The notes under the pieces were generated by a model. The model did no database searches. It saw only the letters and a list, made by a program, of their open reading frames with translations, and was not told where the DNA came from. The translations under genes were made by a program, and so were the position numbers. This document shows positions 36,402 through 45,246 of a stretch of 64,000 nt of DNA, piece by piece. This DNA is from Candidatus Obscuribacterales bacterium (GTDB taxonomy: Bacteria; Cyanobacteriota; Vampirovibrionia; Obscuribacterales; Obscuribacteraceae). The first letter of the stretch is position 1. Each line of letters opens with the position of its first letter. The DNA is taken from contig JAIETE010000004.1 in NCBI GenBank assembly GCA_019745505.1, forward strand, positions 21,063 through 85,062. The letters run 5' to 3'.

Positions 36402-37385
36402 ATGAAAGTAAACAGTATCGAAGATGTCGAAAGATTCTTGGCGATTCAGGAGCAAGCGTTAGGCTCCAACAGTCCGGAAGTGGCGATAACGCTTCAACGC
36501 TTGGCCGCCTTGTATCTCGAACAGGACGATCTGCAGAAAGCGGAATCGATATACGAGCGAGCTCTCAGTATTCTCGAAGTGGCGGCAGCTCCCCACCGTG
36601 CCGGTGCTGCAGCAGTCGGTAAGAAATTGTACGAAATCAGCTTGAAGAAAAGGGAGAAAGAAGCTGCGTCCGCTCGCCGAGGTGGAACTATTCCGCCTCA
36701 TGCTCGGCGCACATTGCAGGATACTCCATTGACTCTCTCAATGGGTGGGATCCCGACCGTTGATGCTTATTTTGCCAAAATGAAGTCGACTCAGGAGAGC
36801 CAGAAGCCGGCTTCGTCAACGAGCGAGCACGAAGAACTCGGTCTGTCGCACACAGATTTGAGCGGCAAAACGGACAAGCCGAAGAAGGTTACCGAGTCCA
36901 TGATTGCGGAGGCGAAGTCGGAAGTGACATTGCTTCGCCAAATGGTTGGCAATCAAAACGTGTCGGTTGCGGACGCATTAACCAAGCTGGCAGACTTGTA
37001 TTGCCGCAAAAAAATGTACAAAGAGATGGAGCCTCTGCTCATAGAAGCTCTGCAAATTCGAGAGAACACATTCGGTGAGGAGCATCATACGGTCTCAACC
37101 GAGTTGAAGAATTTGGCACGTGTGTACATGGCTCAGGAGCGCTACTCAGTAGCCGAACCCTTGCTCAAGCGAGCCATCAGTATTCGTACGAAAGCTTATG
37201 GGCGGCAACATCGCAGAACCATTGATGCTCTGGAACTGTACGTCAGTCTTTTGAAGAAGACAAACCGCTTCGAGAAAGCGGACGAAATTCAAAGCCGCAT
37301 CAATGACCCCAACGACAAAGACGCCATCAGCACGGATACATCCACAGAGCATGACGTCTACAAATTCGATAAGGTCGGCAGATAA
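36402..37385 (+). CDS. kinesin-light-chain-type TPR protein
   Basis: A 327-aa soluble protein. One TPR near the N-terminus (NSPEVAITLQRLAALYLEQD) is separated by a Ser/Lys-rich linker from three 42-residue repeats of the kinesin light chain type (VSVADALTKLADLYCRKKMY; HTVSTELKNLARVYMAQERY; RTIDALELYVSLLKKTNRF). Such repeats mediate protein contacts. The ATG at 36402 follows a weak ribosome-binding site; frames starting further upstream look non-coding. Role unknown. Confidence 0.82.
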   Translation: MKVNSIEDVERFLAIQEQALGSNSPEVAITLQRLAALYLEQDDLQKAESIYERALSILEVAAAPHRAGAAAVGKKLYEISLKKREKEAASARRGGTIPPHARRTLQDTPLTLSMGGIPTVDAYFAKMKSTQESQKPASSTSEHEELGLSHTDLSGKTDKPKKVTESMIAEAKSEVTLLRQMVGNQNVSVADALTKLADLYCRKKMYKEMEPLLIEALQIRENTFGEEHHTVSTELKNLARVYMAQERYSVAEPLLKRAISIRTKAYGRQHRRTIDALELYVSLLKKTNRFEKADEIQSRINDPNDKDAISTDTSTEHDVYKFDKVGR

Positions 37386-37522
37386 ATGCATTCAAATTTC
37401 GGTGCAGAAGCCTAGCTCGGTCTGAACAACCGGGCTAGAAGCTTAATTACAGTCGTCTGTTCTCCCGTAAAATTTCCAAATTCATTCCTACAATCCAGGC
37501 AATCGAGTTTGGAGTTTTCACA

Positions 37523-37792
37523 TTGCACGATTGCCTCGGATTTCCCCTGGGAGAGTTTTTCCCGGTTAAGATACAACGCCGCTCTCTTTCTTCGTTTGAG
37601 CCTGAAGGTGTTGCTCCCTGTATCACCCCCGACGGGAGCAAATTCTACACAGACCAAAACGGAGAGATGGTCTACGCTCAGTATTCATCAGGCGCGATTA
37701 TCTCTATCCAGCCTACGCACGTCACTACCCGCACGTCCAATGGAGATTACTGGGTCGTCAGTTCCTCCGGACTCTCGTTTCGCTTGGACTAA
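37523..37792 (+). CDS. small hypothetical protein, probably real
   Basis: An 89-aa frame starting at a TTG with GGAG 9 nt upstream. The C-terminal 60 residues alternate polar and hydrophobic residues with turn-forming pairs (CITPDGSKFYTDQNGEMVYA; TRTSNGDYWVVSSSGLSFR), suggesting a small beta-rich fold. A perfect hairpin lies 33 nt after the stop. No family recognised; the unusual start lowers confidence. Confidence 0.55.
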   Translation: MHDCLGFPLGEFFPVKIQRRSLSSFEPEGVAPCITPDGSKFYTDQNGEMVYAQYSSGAIISIQPTHVTTRTSNGDYWVVSSSGLSFRLD

Positions 37793-37825
37793 GCAGTCAA
37801 ATCGGATTTTTCCGCGCTGACAAAC

Positions 37826-37851
37826 AAGCCTGCTCAGAGATGAGCAGGCTT
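37826..37851 (+). terminator. strong hairpin, probable terminator
   Basis: A perfect 11-bp stem (37826-37836 with 37841-37851) closed by a GAGA tetraloop, 33 nt after the small gene. The 3' side is only mildly T-rich (ATGTCATTT), so termination may be weak; the hairpin could also protect the transcript end. Confidence 0.55.
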
Positions 37852-37982
37852 ATGTCATTTCGGTCGCTTCGGCTTATCCGTTCGACGAATTTACAACTTG
37901 TAGAACCGATTGCGTCAAACTACAGTAACATTTAGAACCTACAGGTAAATAAGCCATTTCTAGCCGAGCAGGAATCGAGAGT

Positions 37983-38753
37983 ATGTTTAAGAAGAAAGAA
38001 CCTAAGGTTGCTGTTGAGAAAGTCTACACATATGCTCCAACCGGCAAATTAGCCAAGATTCTGAAGTATCTGCTCACAGCTTCAATCGTTTTGTCGGTTC
38101 TAAGCATTGCAGCAAACCTCTGGGGTATTTCGTTTATCAATCAGATTTCCTCAGGGGCTTCAATTACTCAAGAGCAGGGCGATATTATCGATGGTTTTGC
38201 TGCTCTAGTTGCGATAATTGCGCTTGTGGTTCACATCGTCACGGGGATCTGTTTTCTGCGTTGGTTCTATCTTCTTCGTCGCAATATGTCAGCGATGAAA
38301 GTGCAGTTTTTCGAAGGGCATCCGCTGGATGTAGTTGGTGCATTCATAATTCCGATAGTCAATTTGTATCAACCGCTTGTTCATGCTCAGGACATTTGGC
38401 GTGCGACGGATTCAAACTTCCCTAGCGATCGGCACTGGGCCGGCGCTCCTAGTTCACCGGTGATAAAGTTCTGGTGGTTTTTCTTCGTGTGCCAAAACAT
38501 CGCTCACCAGGTTTCCGGCTTTTATGCAAGTATTTCGATGAAGAAGAATGTTCGCCTTGTAGAACTTCTGAATGTCTACACTTATTCCGCCATTGCGGAA
38601 GTTCTCTCGATTGTCGCTGCAGTTCTGGCTATCAAAGTGGTTGTTGCTATGACTGAGCGTCAGGAAAAGTTTCACAGTTTGCGCTTCGAGCATACGGGGC
38701 AGACTTCAACCGAGCAACAATCGGTATTAGAGCCAAAAGCTGACGCTTCTTAA
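37983..38753 (+). CDS. DUF4328-like multi-pass membrane protein
   Basis: A 256-aa inner-membrane protein with about five hydrophobic segments. The middle holds a CFLRWFYLLRRN loop, NLYQPLVHAQDIWRATDS, and a WWFFFVCQNI segment near residue 165. This matches my recollection of the DUF4328 pattern (P.....MxEIWRAS, then W.W). AGGA precedes the ATG at 37983. Function of the family is unknown. Confidence 0.8.
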   Translation: MFKKKEPKVAVEKVYTYAPTGKLAKILKYLLTASIVLSVLSIAANLWGISFINQISSGASITQEQGDIIDGFAALVAIIALVVHIVTGICFLRWFYLLRRNMSAMKVQFFEGHPLDVVGAFIIPIVNLYQPLVHAQDIWRATDSNFPSDRHWAGAPSSPVIKFWWFFFVCQNIAHQVSGFYASISMKKNVRLVELLNVYTYSAIAEVLSIVAAVLAIKVVVAMTERQEKFHSLRFEHTGQTSTEQQSVLEPKADAS

Positions 38754-38773
38754 TCGGTTCGGCTTATCATCTA

Positions 38774-39073
38774 CTACCAGTGACGTGTGCCACGCCGTCT
38801 GATCCCCGTGTAGTACTCTTCTTTATTGCGAAAGTAGCATTCGCACTTTTCACGGCATCCGCAGGTGCATTCACACTTTCCCGGTCCGCAGTAGCAACTG
38901 CAGGTTTGCAATATCACGTTCAAATAGACTTTGCGACCCAGGTACAGGGCAGCGCCACCGATAACGGTGATTATCAGCGACATTTCTTGGCTGATTGGAA
39001 ATGATGGGTTGAAGTATCTGAAGCAATTAAGAGCAAGATGGGTTAGAAGTGCACCAAAGATACATACATACAT
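38774..39073 (-). CDS. mini membrane protein with Cys-rich tail
   Basis: A 99-aa protein with two hydrophobic segments (about 1-18 and 31-47) and a tail packed with cysteines: ten within 24 residues around CSCYCGPGKCECTCGCREKCE, mainly as CxC pairs. After this comes a basic end. The density of CxC pairs suggests binding of soft metals or several disulfides. AGAGG lies 7 nt before the ATG at 39073; an internal ATG at 38983 would give a 69-aa one-helix version. It converges on the DUF4328 gene. I recognise no family. Confidence 0.6.
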   Translation of the reverse strand: MYVCIFGALLTHLALNCFRYFNPSFPISQEMSLIITVIGGAALYLGRKVYLNVILQTCSCYCGPGKCECTCGCREKCECYFRNKEEYYTGIRRRGTRHW

Positions 39074-39243
39074 TGACGGGCCTCTGCTCTATGAGCGTGA
39101 GTCACAAACCATTCGGTGATTTGTGGATTTAGAAACGGGAAAACTGAAGCCATTCTAGCCTTCCCGGTCCTGCAACCCAGGAACAGTACTAATTTTTTAA
39201 GCTTGTCAAGGGCTTTGGGCTGGCGTCCGTTTTAGGGCGAATT

Positions 39244-41226
39244 CTATTTCTTAGCGCCGGCTTTTGCCTGGGATTTGCTCTTGATGCGTTTTACGAACTG
39301 GCACATGTCGTCATAGCGACCGAAAGATGGTACGACATATGTTCCCTGGCAGAGAGGACGAAGTTGTTCCAATAATTCTTCAGCCAGTTCCAAACCGACG
39401 GCAGCGCCCTGGTCGCCGGCCTTTTCCATGGCTTTGCGAACATTGTCGGGAATGGTGATGCCGGGCACTTCGTTGTGCAGGTACTCGGCGTGTTTGAAAC
39501 TGTGCAGTGGCATAATGCCGACGAGAATTGGAATTTTGCACTCGCCGAATTCGTCAAGGAAATTCGTGAGGTCACTCAACTGATAGAGCGGCTGTGTCAT
39601 TGCAAAATGAGCTCCAGCCTCAATTTTCTTGCCGAAACGCTCAAGCTCTTGGGCTCGATTTTCGTGGGTCGGATTGAGTGCGCAGGCGATGGATAGTGAT
39701 GTTGGCGTTCCGATTGAGTTGCCTGCAATGTCTAAGCCTTGATTGAGTTGGCTGATGATTTTAATAAGACCAACTGAGTCGACATCGTACACTGCCGTAG
39801 CGTGAACGTAGTTGCCCAGTGCGGGCGGGTCGCCCGTGAGCGCGATAACGTTGTGTATGCCCAGCGCCTGGCATCCGAGCAAGTCTGCTTGAATGCCCAT
39901 CAAGTTGCGGTCGCGTGTGGTGAAATGAATGATTGTTTCGATGCCGACCTTTGTAGAAATCAATTGGCAGGTGGCCAGCGATGACATTCGCACGCGAGCC
40001 ATCGGGCTGTCGCCGACATTGATGGCATCGGCGCCTGCGTCTTTCAATGTTTCTGCCGCCTGCAAAATCTTTCTGGCAATGGCACCTTTCGGCGGATCGA
40101 GCTCCACGCTCACATAGAAGTCACCATTTTTCGGGTTGGCTTTTGCTGCGGCTAAACGAGCGGCCAATGCGGGAAGTTCGTTGCCTGCTTTGGGCGTTTC
40201 TTTGCTCTTAACTTCGGCCGGTCGAGTTTTTTCCTTGGGTGTAATCAGAGCTTCAGGCTTCATGGCCGGCAGATCTTGCGCTGTAGCCGCCGATGTGGAT
40301 TTCTGAGATTCGATGTATTTATCCAGCTCGGCGCGCATTGCTTTTATGTGATGCGGGGTTGTGCCGCAGCAGCCGCCAATCAGACGAGCGCCGGCACGAA
40401 CATACGGTTCTACATAAGATGCGCAGTAATCCGGTCCGGACATGAATTGATATCGGCCGCCGCTCAAGCTGGGCTGACCGGCGTTAGGCAAGCATGAGTA
40501 GTTGAGCTTAGCCGGGTCGACGCCGCGTTCTTTCAGGGCGTGCGACATACGCAGCAACGAGTCGAAAACCGGACCGGGACCGGCACCGCAGTTGATACCA
40601 ATCACGTCGGGAGCATCTTCACCGAGCTCAACGTATAGCTTGACCACATCTTCCGGTGTGACTCCGAGAAGTGTATGCCCGTCGGGAGAGAAACTCATCT
40701 GGGCAATGACCGGCAGTTTGGATAACGAACGTGCTGCCCGCACCGCGATAGCTGTTTCTTCCAGTGACGACATTGTTTCTACAATAAACAAATCTACGCC
40801 GCCCGCTAGGAGCGCTTCCATCTGTTCTGTAAAAGCGTCTTTCAAATCCTGGGCAGTAACATCGCCGATAGGAGCCAGCAATTTTCCTGTCGGACCGACA
40901 GAGCCCGCGACGAATACAGGTTGACCACCCACTTCGCGAGCGTTTCTTGCCACCTTGGCCGCCCACAAATTGATTTTGTGCGTTTCCTCCTCGAGACCGA
41001 ATGTTGCCAGTCGATATTTGTTGGCTGAGAAAGAATTCGTCTCTATTACATCAGCACCGGCATTGATGTAGTCGATGTGGACCTTTTGTATCTCGTCCGG
41101 CTTGGTCAGATTAAGGTGCTCGAAGCTCGCTTCCGGGGATGCTCCCCGCGCATAGAGCAAGGTGCCTATGCCTCCATCTGCAAGTAGAGGTCTTTTCGCG
41201 AGCTCTTTGAGGAAGGGATGCGTCAT
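39244..41226 (-). CDS. bifunctional homocysteine S-methyltransferase / methylenetetrahydrofolate reductase
   Basis: A 660-aa fusion. The N-terminal half (about 1-300) is a zinc-dependent homocysteine methyltransferase (ADGGIGTLL start, GINCGAG and GGCCGTTP for the three zinc cysteines). A Lys/Pro/Ala-rich linker (about 310-370) leads to an MTHFR TIM barrel (about 375-650: FYVSVELDPPKG, HFTTRDRNLMGIQ, ALTGDPPALG). The second half would make 5-methyl-THF for methionine synthesis. The N-terminal half could use another methyl donor such as S-methylmethionine or SAM. GGAG 4-5 nt before the ATG at 41226 favours this start over upstream ones. Confidence 0.92.
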   Translation of the reverse strand: MTHPFLKELAKRPLLADGGIGTLLYARGASPEASFEHLNLTKPDEIQKVHIDYINAGADVIETNSFSANKYRLATFGLEEETHKINLWAAKVARNAREVGGQPVFVAGSVGPTGKLLAPIGDVTAQDLKDAFTEQMEALLAGGVDLFIVETMSSLEETAIAVRAARSLSKLPVIAQMSFSPDGHTLLGVTPEDVVKLYVELGEDAPDVIGINCGAGPGPVFDSLLRMSHALKERGVDPAKLNYSCLPNAGQPSLSGGRYQFMSGPDYCASYVEPYVRAGARLIGGCCGTTPHHIKAMRAELDKYIESQKSTSAATAQDLPAMKPEALITPKEKTRPAEVKSKETPKAGNELPALAARLAAAKANPKNGDFYVSVELDPPKGAIARKILQAAETLKDAGADAINVGDSPMARVRMSSLATCQLISTKVGIETIIHFTTRDRNLMGIQADLLGCQALGIHNVIALTGDPPALGNYVHATAVYDVDSVGLIKIISQLNQGLDIAGNSIGTPTSLSIACALNPTHENRAQELERFGKKIEAGAHFAMTQPLYQLSDLTNFLDEFGECKIPILVGIMPLHSFKHAEYLHNEVPGITIPDNVRKAMEKAGDQGAAVGLELAEELLEQLRPLCQGTYVVPSFGRYDDMCQFVKRIKSKSQAKAGAKK

Positions 41227-41296
41227 GTGTCTCCGGGTTAGTACTTTTCTTGGCATAAAACGAGGTTGTCGGGTGAAAGTTCTGGAACGTCGAGTG

Positions 41297-41323
41297 GTCG
41301 CCAAAAGTCGCCAATGGTCGCCA
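41297..41323. repeat. three GTCGCCA copies with 10-bp period
   Basis: GTCGCCA occurs at 41297, 41307 and 41317, one helical turn apart, 71-97 nt upstream of the MTHFR fusion start. The helical phasing is what a regulator-binding site would show; chance is possible. Confidence 0.5.
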
Positions 41324-41511
41324 GAGCGGAAATCGTGCTCCGGGCGTCCGTGAACGCCAAGCCCAACTACACCCTAAAACCGAATTTTAACACCTCATTT
41401 AATCCCATGACCCAAAAGTGCCATTTCCTTGACCTGCCCCAGTCCCTGGTCCTGCGTACGATGCATTCACACCAACGGCAAGCCGGTCTCCCAGACCGAT
41501 AGGAGCACAAA

Positions 41512-41982
41512 ATGGATAACGTTCAACAAGCAGTAAACGACGCAGTATCGCATGCACACCTCAAGGCCGGAGACCAGGTTGACGTGAAAGCAGTCGCCAG
41601 CATGATGGAAGAGGTCCGTCAGACGTTGAACAATGAGAAGCGATATTTTGGTGGAGCCTCAGCCGCTGATATGAAAGTGGCGGCCATCGATATGGAGAAG
41701 GCGCTTAAGGGTTTTGGCCTCGGGGACATCGAGTTTTACGATAGCAACAAAGATGGTAAGGCCGGCAAGGGCGACACTATGAAGATAACCTTGAATGACG
41801 GAATCTTCATCGATACAACCGAAACCGTCAAAGTCGGCCAGAAGTTTGAAACGGTCAACAAGTCCAGCTCTCCGGAAGGAATCCTTGAACACCGGAGCCC
41901 TGCAAAAGGTTCGGATATTCAAGAAAGATTCCGCCAGGAGCAGGAAGTAGGGATTAGGCGCGGACCGGGAGCCAATCGATAG
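41512..41982 (+). CDS. hypothetical protein with EF-hand-like loop
   Basis: A 156-aa soluble protein. Residues 77-88 (DSNKDGKAGKGD) follow the calcium-binding loop pattern DxNxDGxxxxxD, with a helix before it (MEKALKGFGLGDIEFY) and a hydrophobic stretch after it. Only one loop is present; EF-hands usually pair, so it may be dockerin-like or dimerise. AGGAG is ideally placed before the ATG. It stands alone between two intergenic regions of about 260-290 bp. Confidence 0.75.
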   Translation: MDNVQQAVNDAVSHAHLKAGDQVDVKAVASMMEEVRQTLNNEKRYFGGASAADMKVAAIDMEKALKGFGLGDIEFYDSNKDGKAGKGDTMKITLNDGIFIDTTETVKVGQKFETVNKSSSPEGILEHRSPAKGSDIQERFRQEQEVGIRRGPGANR

Positions 41983-42030
41983 AGCGATTTCCTCTAATCC
42001 TTGGCTGTCAACAGTATGCGGGGTTGTGGA

Positions 42031-42061
42031 GAAGAGGGGGGCTGGCGTTAGTCCTCCTCTT
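42031..42061 (+). terminator. possible terminator hairpin
   Basis: GAAGAGGGGG at 42031-42040 pairs (one mismatch) with CCTCCTCTTC at 42053-42062, about 50 nt after the EF-hand-like gene. No clear T run follows, so this is tentative. Confidence 0.4.
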
Positions 42062-42244
42062 CCAGTACATCTTTACTTGACCTTTTATTGCTGATTAGGT
42101 GTCAAAACCTTCAGGTGGGCACCAGGTGGGCTTTTCCCTGATATCATACGGTTCGTGTAGACCACATGGGCGCGCTCTGGACTTTCTGAGCCCGCGCTAA
42201 TGAGATCTCACGCGTTTATGTCTCGAAGTTGAACGTGGAAGCCA

Positions 42245-44050
42245 GTGACAGTCGACCCGAATCTAATCCGCAATTTCTCGATCATCGCCCACATCGACCA
42301 TGGTAAGTCGACTCTGGCAGATCGCTTATTGGAATACACCAAAACCATTGCCAAGCGCGACATGCAAGCGCAGATCCTCGATACCATGGATATCGAGCGG
42401 GAGCGTGGCATTACCATCAAAGCCCAGCCGGCTAGGATGGAATACACGGCTCAGGACGGCAAACATTACATTCTGAACCTGATCGACACTCCCGGTCACG
42501 TGGACTTCGGTTATGAAGTTTCACGCAGTCTTGCCGCCTGCGAAGGGGCTCTGCTGGTCGTTGATGCGAGCCAGGGTGTCGAGGCTCAGACACTGGCGAA
42601 TGTCCACCTGGCAGTGGAAAACAATCTGGAAATCGTTCCTATCATCAATAAAATCGACTTGCCCAGTGCCGATCCTGAAAGGATTCGCGCTGAAATCGAA
42701 GAAGTAATCGGTCTTGATGCCAGCCATGCTGTTTTAGCTTCAGCCAAAAATCACATCGGCATTGAAGAAACGCTGGAAGCAATCGTCAACTTCATCAATC
42801 CCCCTGAGAATACTGCCAGCAAGCCGCTTCGCGCGCTTGTTTTTGACAGCTATTTCGAAAGCTACCGAGGAATTATTGTTTATTTCCGGGTCAAAGACGG
42901 CGAAATCAAAATGGGCGACAAGATTCGCTTCATGGAGAATAAGTCAGATTTCGAAGTCACGGAGTTGGGTGTTTTGCGACCTCAGCAATTCAAAGTCGAT
43001 CGCCTCGGTCCCGGGGAAGTAGGCTATCTGGCGGCTTCAATCAAAGACGTAGCGACACTCGTCGGCGATACGATTACGCTGCAGGAAAGACCAGCTCCGG
43101 AGCCGTTGCCGGGATATCGACCAGCGAAGCCTATGGTTTATGCCGGACTGTATCCCGTCGACAACGAGCAGTATCCAGACCTTCGAGAAGCCCTCGAAAA
43201 GTTGATTCTCAACGATTCTTCTTTGCAGTACGAACCGGAAACATCAGAAGCGCTCGGCTTTGGATTCCGTTGCGGCTTCCTCGGTTTGCTGCACATGGAA
43301 ATCATTCAGGAGCGTCTCGAGCGCGAGTATGACTTGCGCCTGATCACTACCGCTCCATCCGTTGTCTATCGTGTAACGAAGACGGACGGCAGTATTCTCA
43401 TGATCGAGAACCCTGCTTTCCTGCCGGATCCAAACTACCGCACGATGATTGAGGAGCCTTATGTCTCTGCGTCGATTATGGTGCCAAACGACTTTGTCGG
43501 CCAGATTATGGAGCTTTGCCAGGGCCGTCGCGGTATCTTCCAGGATATGAAATACCTGGATCCTCGGCGTGCAATGCTGCATTACGAATTGCCACTGGCT
43601 GAAATCATCACCGACTTCTTCGATCAGTTGAAGTCGCGTTCTCGCGGATATGCAAGTCTCGACTATCACTTCAATGAGTACAGAGAGTCCAATCTCGTCA
43701 AGCTGGACATCTTGATCAGCGGCGAGCCATGCGATGCGCTTTCTGCGATCGTTCACCGTGAGCGTGCCGCCGGGTATGGACGACTTCTGGCTGAGAAGCT
43801 GAAAAAACTGATCCCTCGCCAGATGTTCGAAGTTCCTATCCAAGCTGCGATCGGCGGCAAGATTATCGCGCGTGAAACTGTTTCCGCCCAACGCAAAGAC
43901 GTTTTGTCTAAGTGCTATGGCGGTGACATTTCTCGTAAGCGCAAACTCTTGGAGAAACAAAAAGAAGGTAAGAAGCGGATGAAGTCCGTCGGACGTGTCG
44001 AAATTCCGCAGGAAGCATTTATGGCTGTGCTCAAGCTTGAGGAAGACTAA
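42245..44050 (+). CDS. lepA: elongation factor 4 (LepA)
   Basis: A 601-aa translational GTPase acting on ribosomes (back-translocation and initiation roles are reported). G1 AHIDHGKST, the [10 protein letters not shown] switch, G3 DTPGH, G4 NKID and G5 SAKN are complete. EF-G-like domains II, III and V follow, and the LepA-specific C-terminal domain ends in the basic segment [20 protein letters not shown]. The start is a GTG at 42245. The TAA stop is immediately followed by the ATG of the SUFU-domain gene. Confidence 0.97.
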   Translation: MTVDPNLIRNFSIIAHIDHGKSTLADRLLEYTKTIAKRDMQAQILDTMDIERERGITIKAQPARMEYTAQDGKHYILNLIDTPGHVDFGYEVSRSLAACEGALLVVDASQGVEAQTLANVHLAVENNLEIVPIINKIDLPSADPERIRAEIEEVIGLDASHAVLASAKNHIGIEETLEAIVNFINPPENTASKPLRALVFDSYFESYRGIIVYFRVKDGEIKMGDKIRFMENKSDFEVTELGVLRPQQFKVDRLGPGEVGYLAASIKDVATLVGDTITLQERPAPEPLPGYRPAKPMVYAGLYPVDNEQYPDLREALEKLILNDSSLQYEPETSEALGFGFRCGFLGLLHMEIIQERLEREYDLRLITTAPSVVYRVTKTDGSILMIENPAFLPDPNYRTMIEEPYVSASIMVPNDFVGQIMELCQGRRGIFQDMKYLDPRRAMLHYELPLAEIITDFFDQLKSRSRGYASLDYHFNEYRESNLVKLDILISGEPCDALSAIVHRERAAGYGRLLAEKLKKLIPRQMFEVPIQAAIGGKIIARETVSAQRKDVLSKCYGGDISRKRKLLEKQKEGKKRMKSVGRVEIPQEAFMAVLKLEED

Positions 44051-45148
44051 ATGCCGAAGGGCAAAAACGGCGATGAGAAGCCGAAGAAGTCAGCACCAAA
44101 GAATAAAGCCGTAGAGAAAGCAGACAAGACAGAAGCGGCGATGTCTGAAACTCCAAATTCGGCCGGCGAACCTAAGTCCGTTGCTAAAGCGAAAGCGGAG
44201 CCCGGTTGTGATCGCGAGCAATTAGACGCGCAGAAACTGATTGCTGCCGGCGGTGTCAGCGATGCGGATAATGAAGACGATAACGGTCCCTTTGAAGATT
44301 CGCGCATTTTCCGAATGCTGCAGGGGCTGAAACTCTCACCGGAAGAAGCACGAGAGGCGGCTGTAAATCAGCGCAATCTCTTGATTGAATCATGGAACAG
44401 CCGCGATGAACTCTATCGCGAACTGTTTGGAGAACCAAGATATGTAACACCGGGACCTTACGCACCGCCGCCGGTGTTAAAACCTGAAGATGTGGTTTTG
44501 CCGGAAGATGAGAAAGAACCGGGCGAAACCGGTGACCCCGGCAATCCGAATTTAGAAGAGCAGCATCTCAACATTCTGGTCTACGCGCCGGACCCAACCC
44601 GCCCGTATTGGACCTATGTGACGGCCGGATTGAGCAGTCCGTGGCTGCAGGAAGCACCTGCGGAAGTGACAGGTTTCGGCTGCGAAATTATGATCAAGGC
44701 TAAAGAAGACATGCCTTGGGCGGCTCAGATTCTGCGCACGTTGGCCTTCTACATTCTCAATCATGCAGGCACACTTTCTCCCGGTGTCCGTATTGATTTG
44801 AATGGACCGATAATTCCTGGTTCCGATTCGAAGCTCTCCAATATCTTTATCTGGTATCCGGATGACGCTCCTGATTGTTGGTATTACCTGCCATCCGGCG
44901 GATTCGGTTTGTTCATCGCCATCGGCATTACTCCTGACGAAAGACAATTTGCAGAGTCGATCGAAGAGTACGGCACCTGGTGCATTCAGCAAGTCTTGCG
45001 CCAGATGGGGCACGATCAGGTCACCGATCCCTATCGCGGCACCGTAATGGATCAAGAAGGAATCGGTCTGGCTCTGCTCAAGACGAAATCCTTCGCCGAT
45101 AATTTCAGAGCGAACGTAGCCTACGGCAGTGAATCGTTCGAGGGCTAA
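44051..45148 (+). CDS. suppressor-of-fused (SUFU) domain protein
   Basis: A 365-aa soluble protein. The first 75 residues are Lys/Glu/Ala-rich and probably disordered. A helical stretch (about 80-125) precedes the SUFU-type domain (about 165-360), with the family hallmark RPYWTYVTAGLSS, then GFGCEIMIKAKEDMPWAAQI and PSGGFGLFIAIGITPDE. Bacterial SUFU proteins are widespread but uncharacterised; some are linked to immunity or toxin systems. Here it is coupled to lepA (TAAATG junction), which suggests a housekeeping or ribosome-linked role, by context only. Confidence 0.85.
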   Translation: MPKGKNGDEKPKKSAPKNKAVEKADKTEAAMSETPNSAGEPKSVAKAKAEPGCDREQLDAQKLIAAGGVSDADNEDDNGPFEDSRIFRMLQGLKLSPEEAREAAVNQRNLLIESWNSRDELYRELFGEPRYVTPGPYAPPPVLKPEDVVLPEDEKEPGETGDPGNPNLEEQHLNILVYAPDPTRPYWTYVTAGLSSPWLQEAPAEVTGFGCEIMIKAKEDMPWAAQILRTLAFYILNHAGTLSPGVRIDLNGPIIPGSDSKLSNIFIWYPDDAPDCWYYLPSGGFGLFIAIGITPDERQFAESIEEYGTWCIQQVLRQMGHDQVTDPYRGTVMDQEGIGLALLKTKSFADNFRANVAYGSESFEG

Positions 45149-45246
45149 AACTCATGCCCGACAATACTGACGACACACCTGTATGTCGGAAGATGAATTG
45201 CGGCAGGTCTGTGATGGGCTGAACGACAGAAGAGTGTAATTGCGCC

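Noticed and set aside
36132..36455. A 107-codon minus-strand frame between metH and the TPR gene
   Set aside because: No ribosome-binding site, composition unlike neighbours, and it overlaps the start of the TPR gene.
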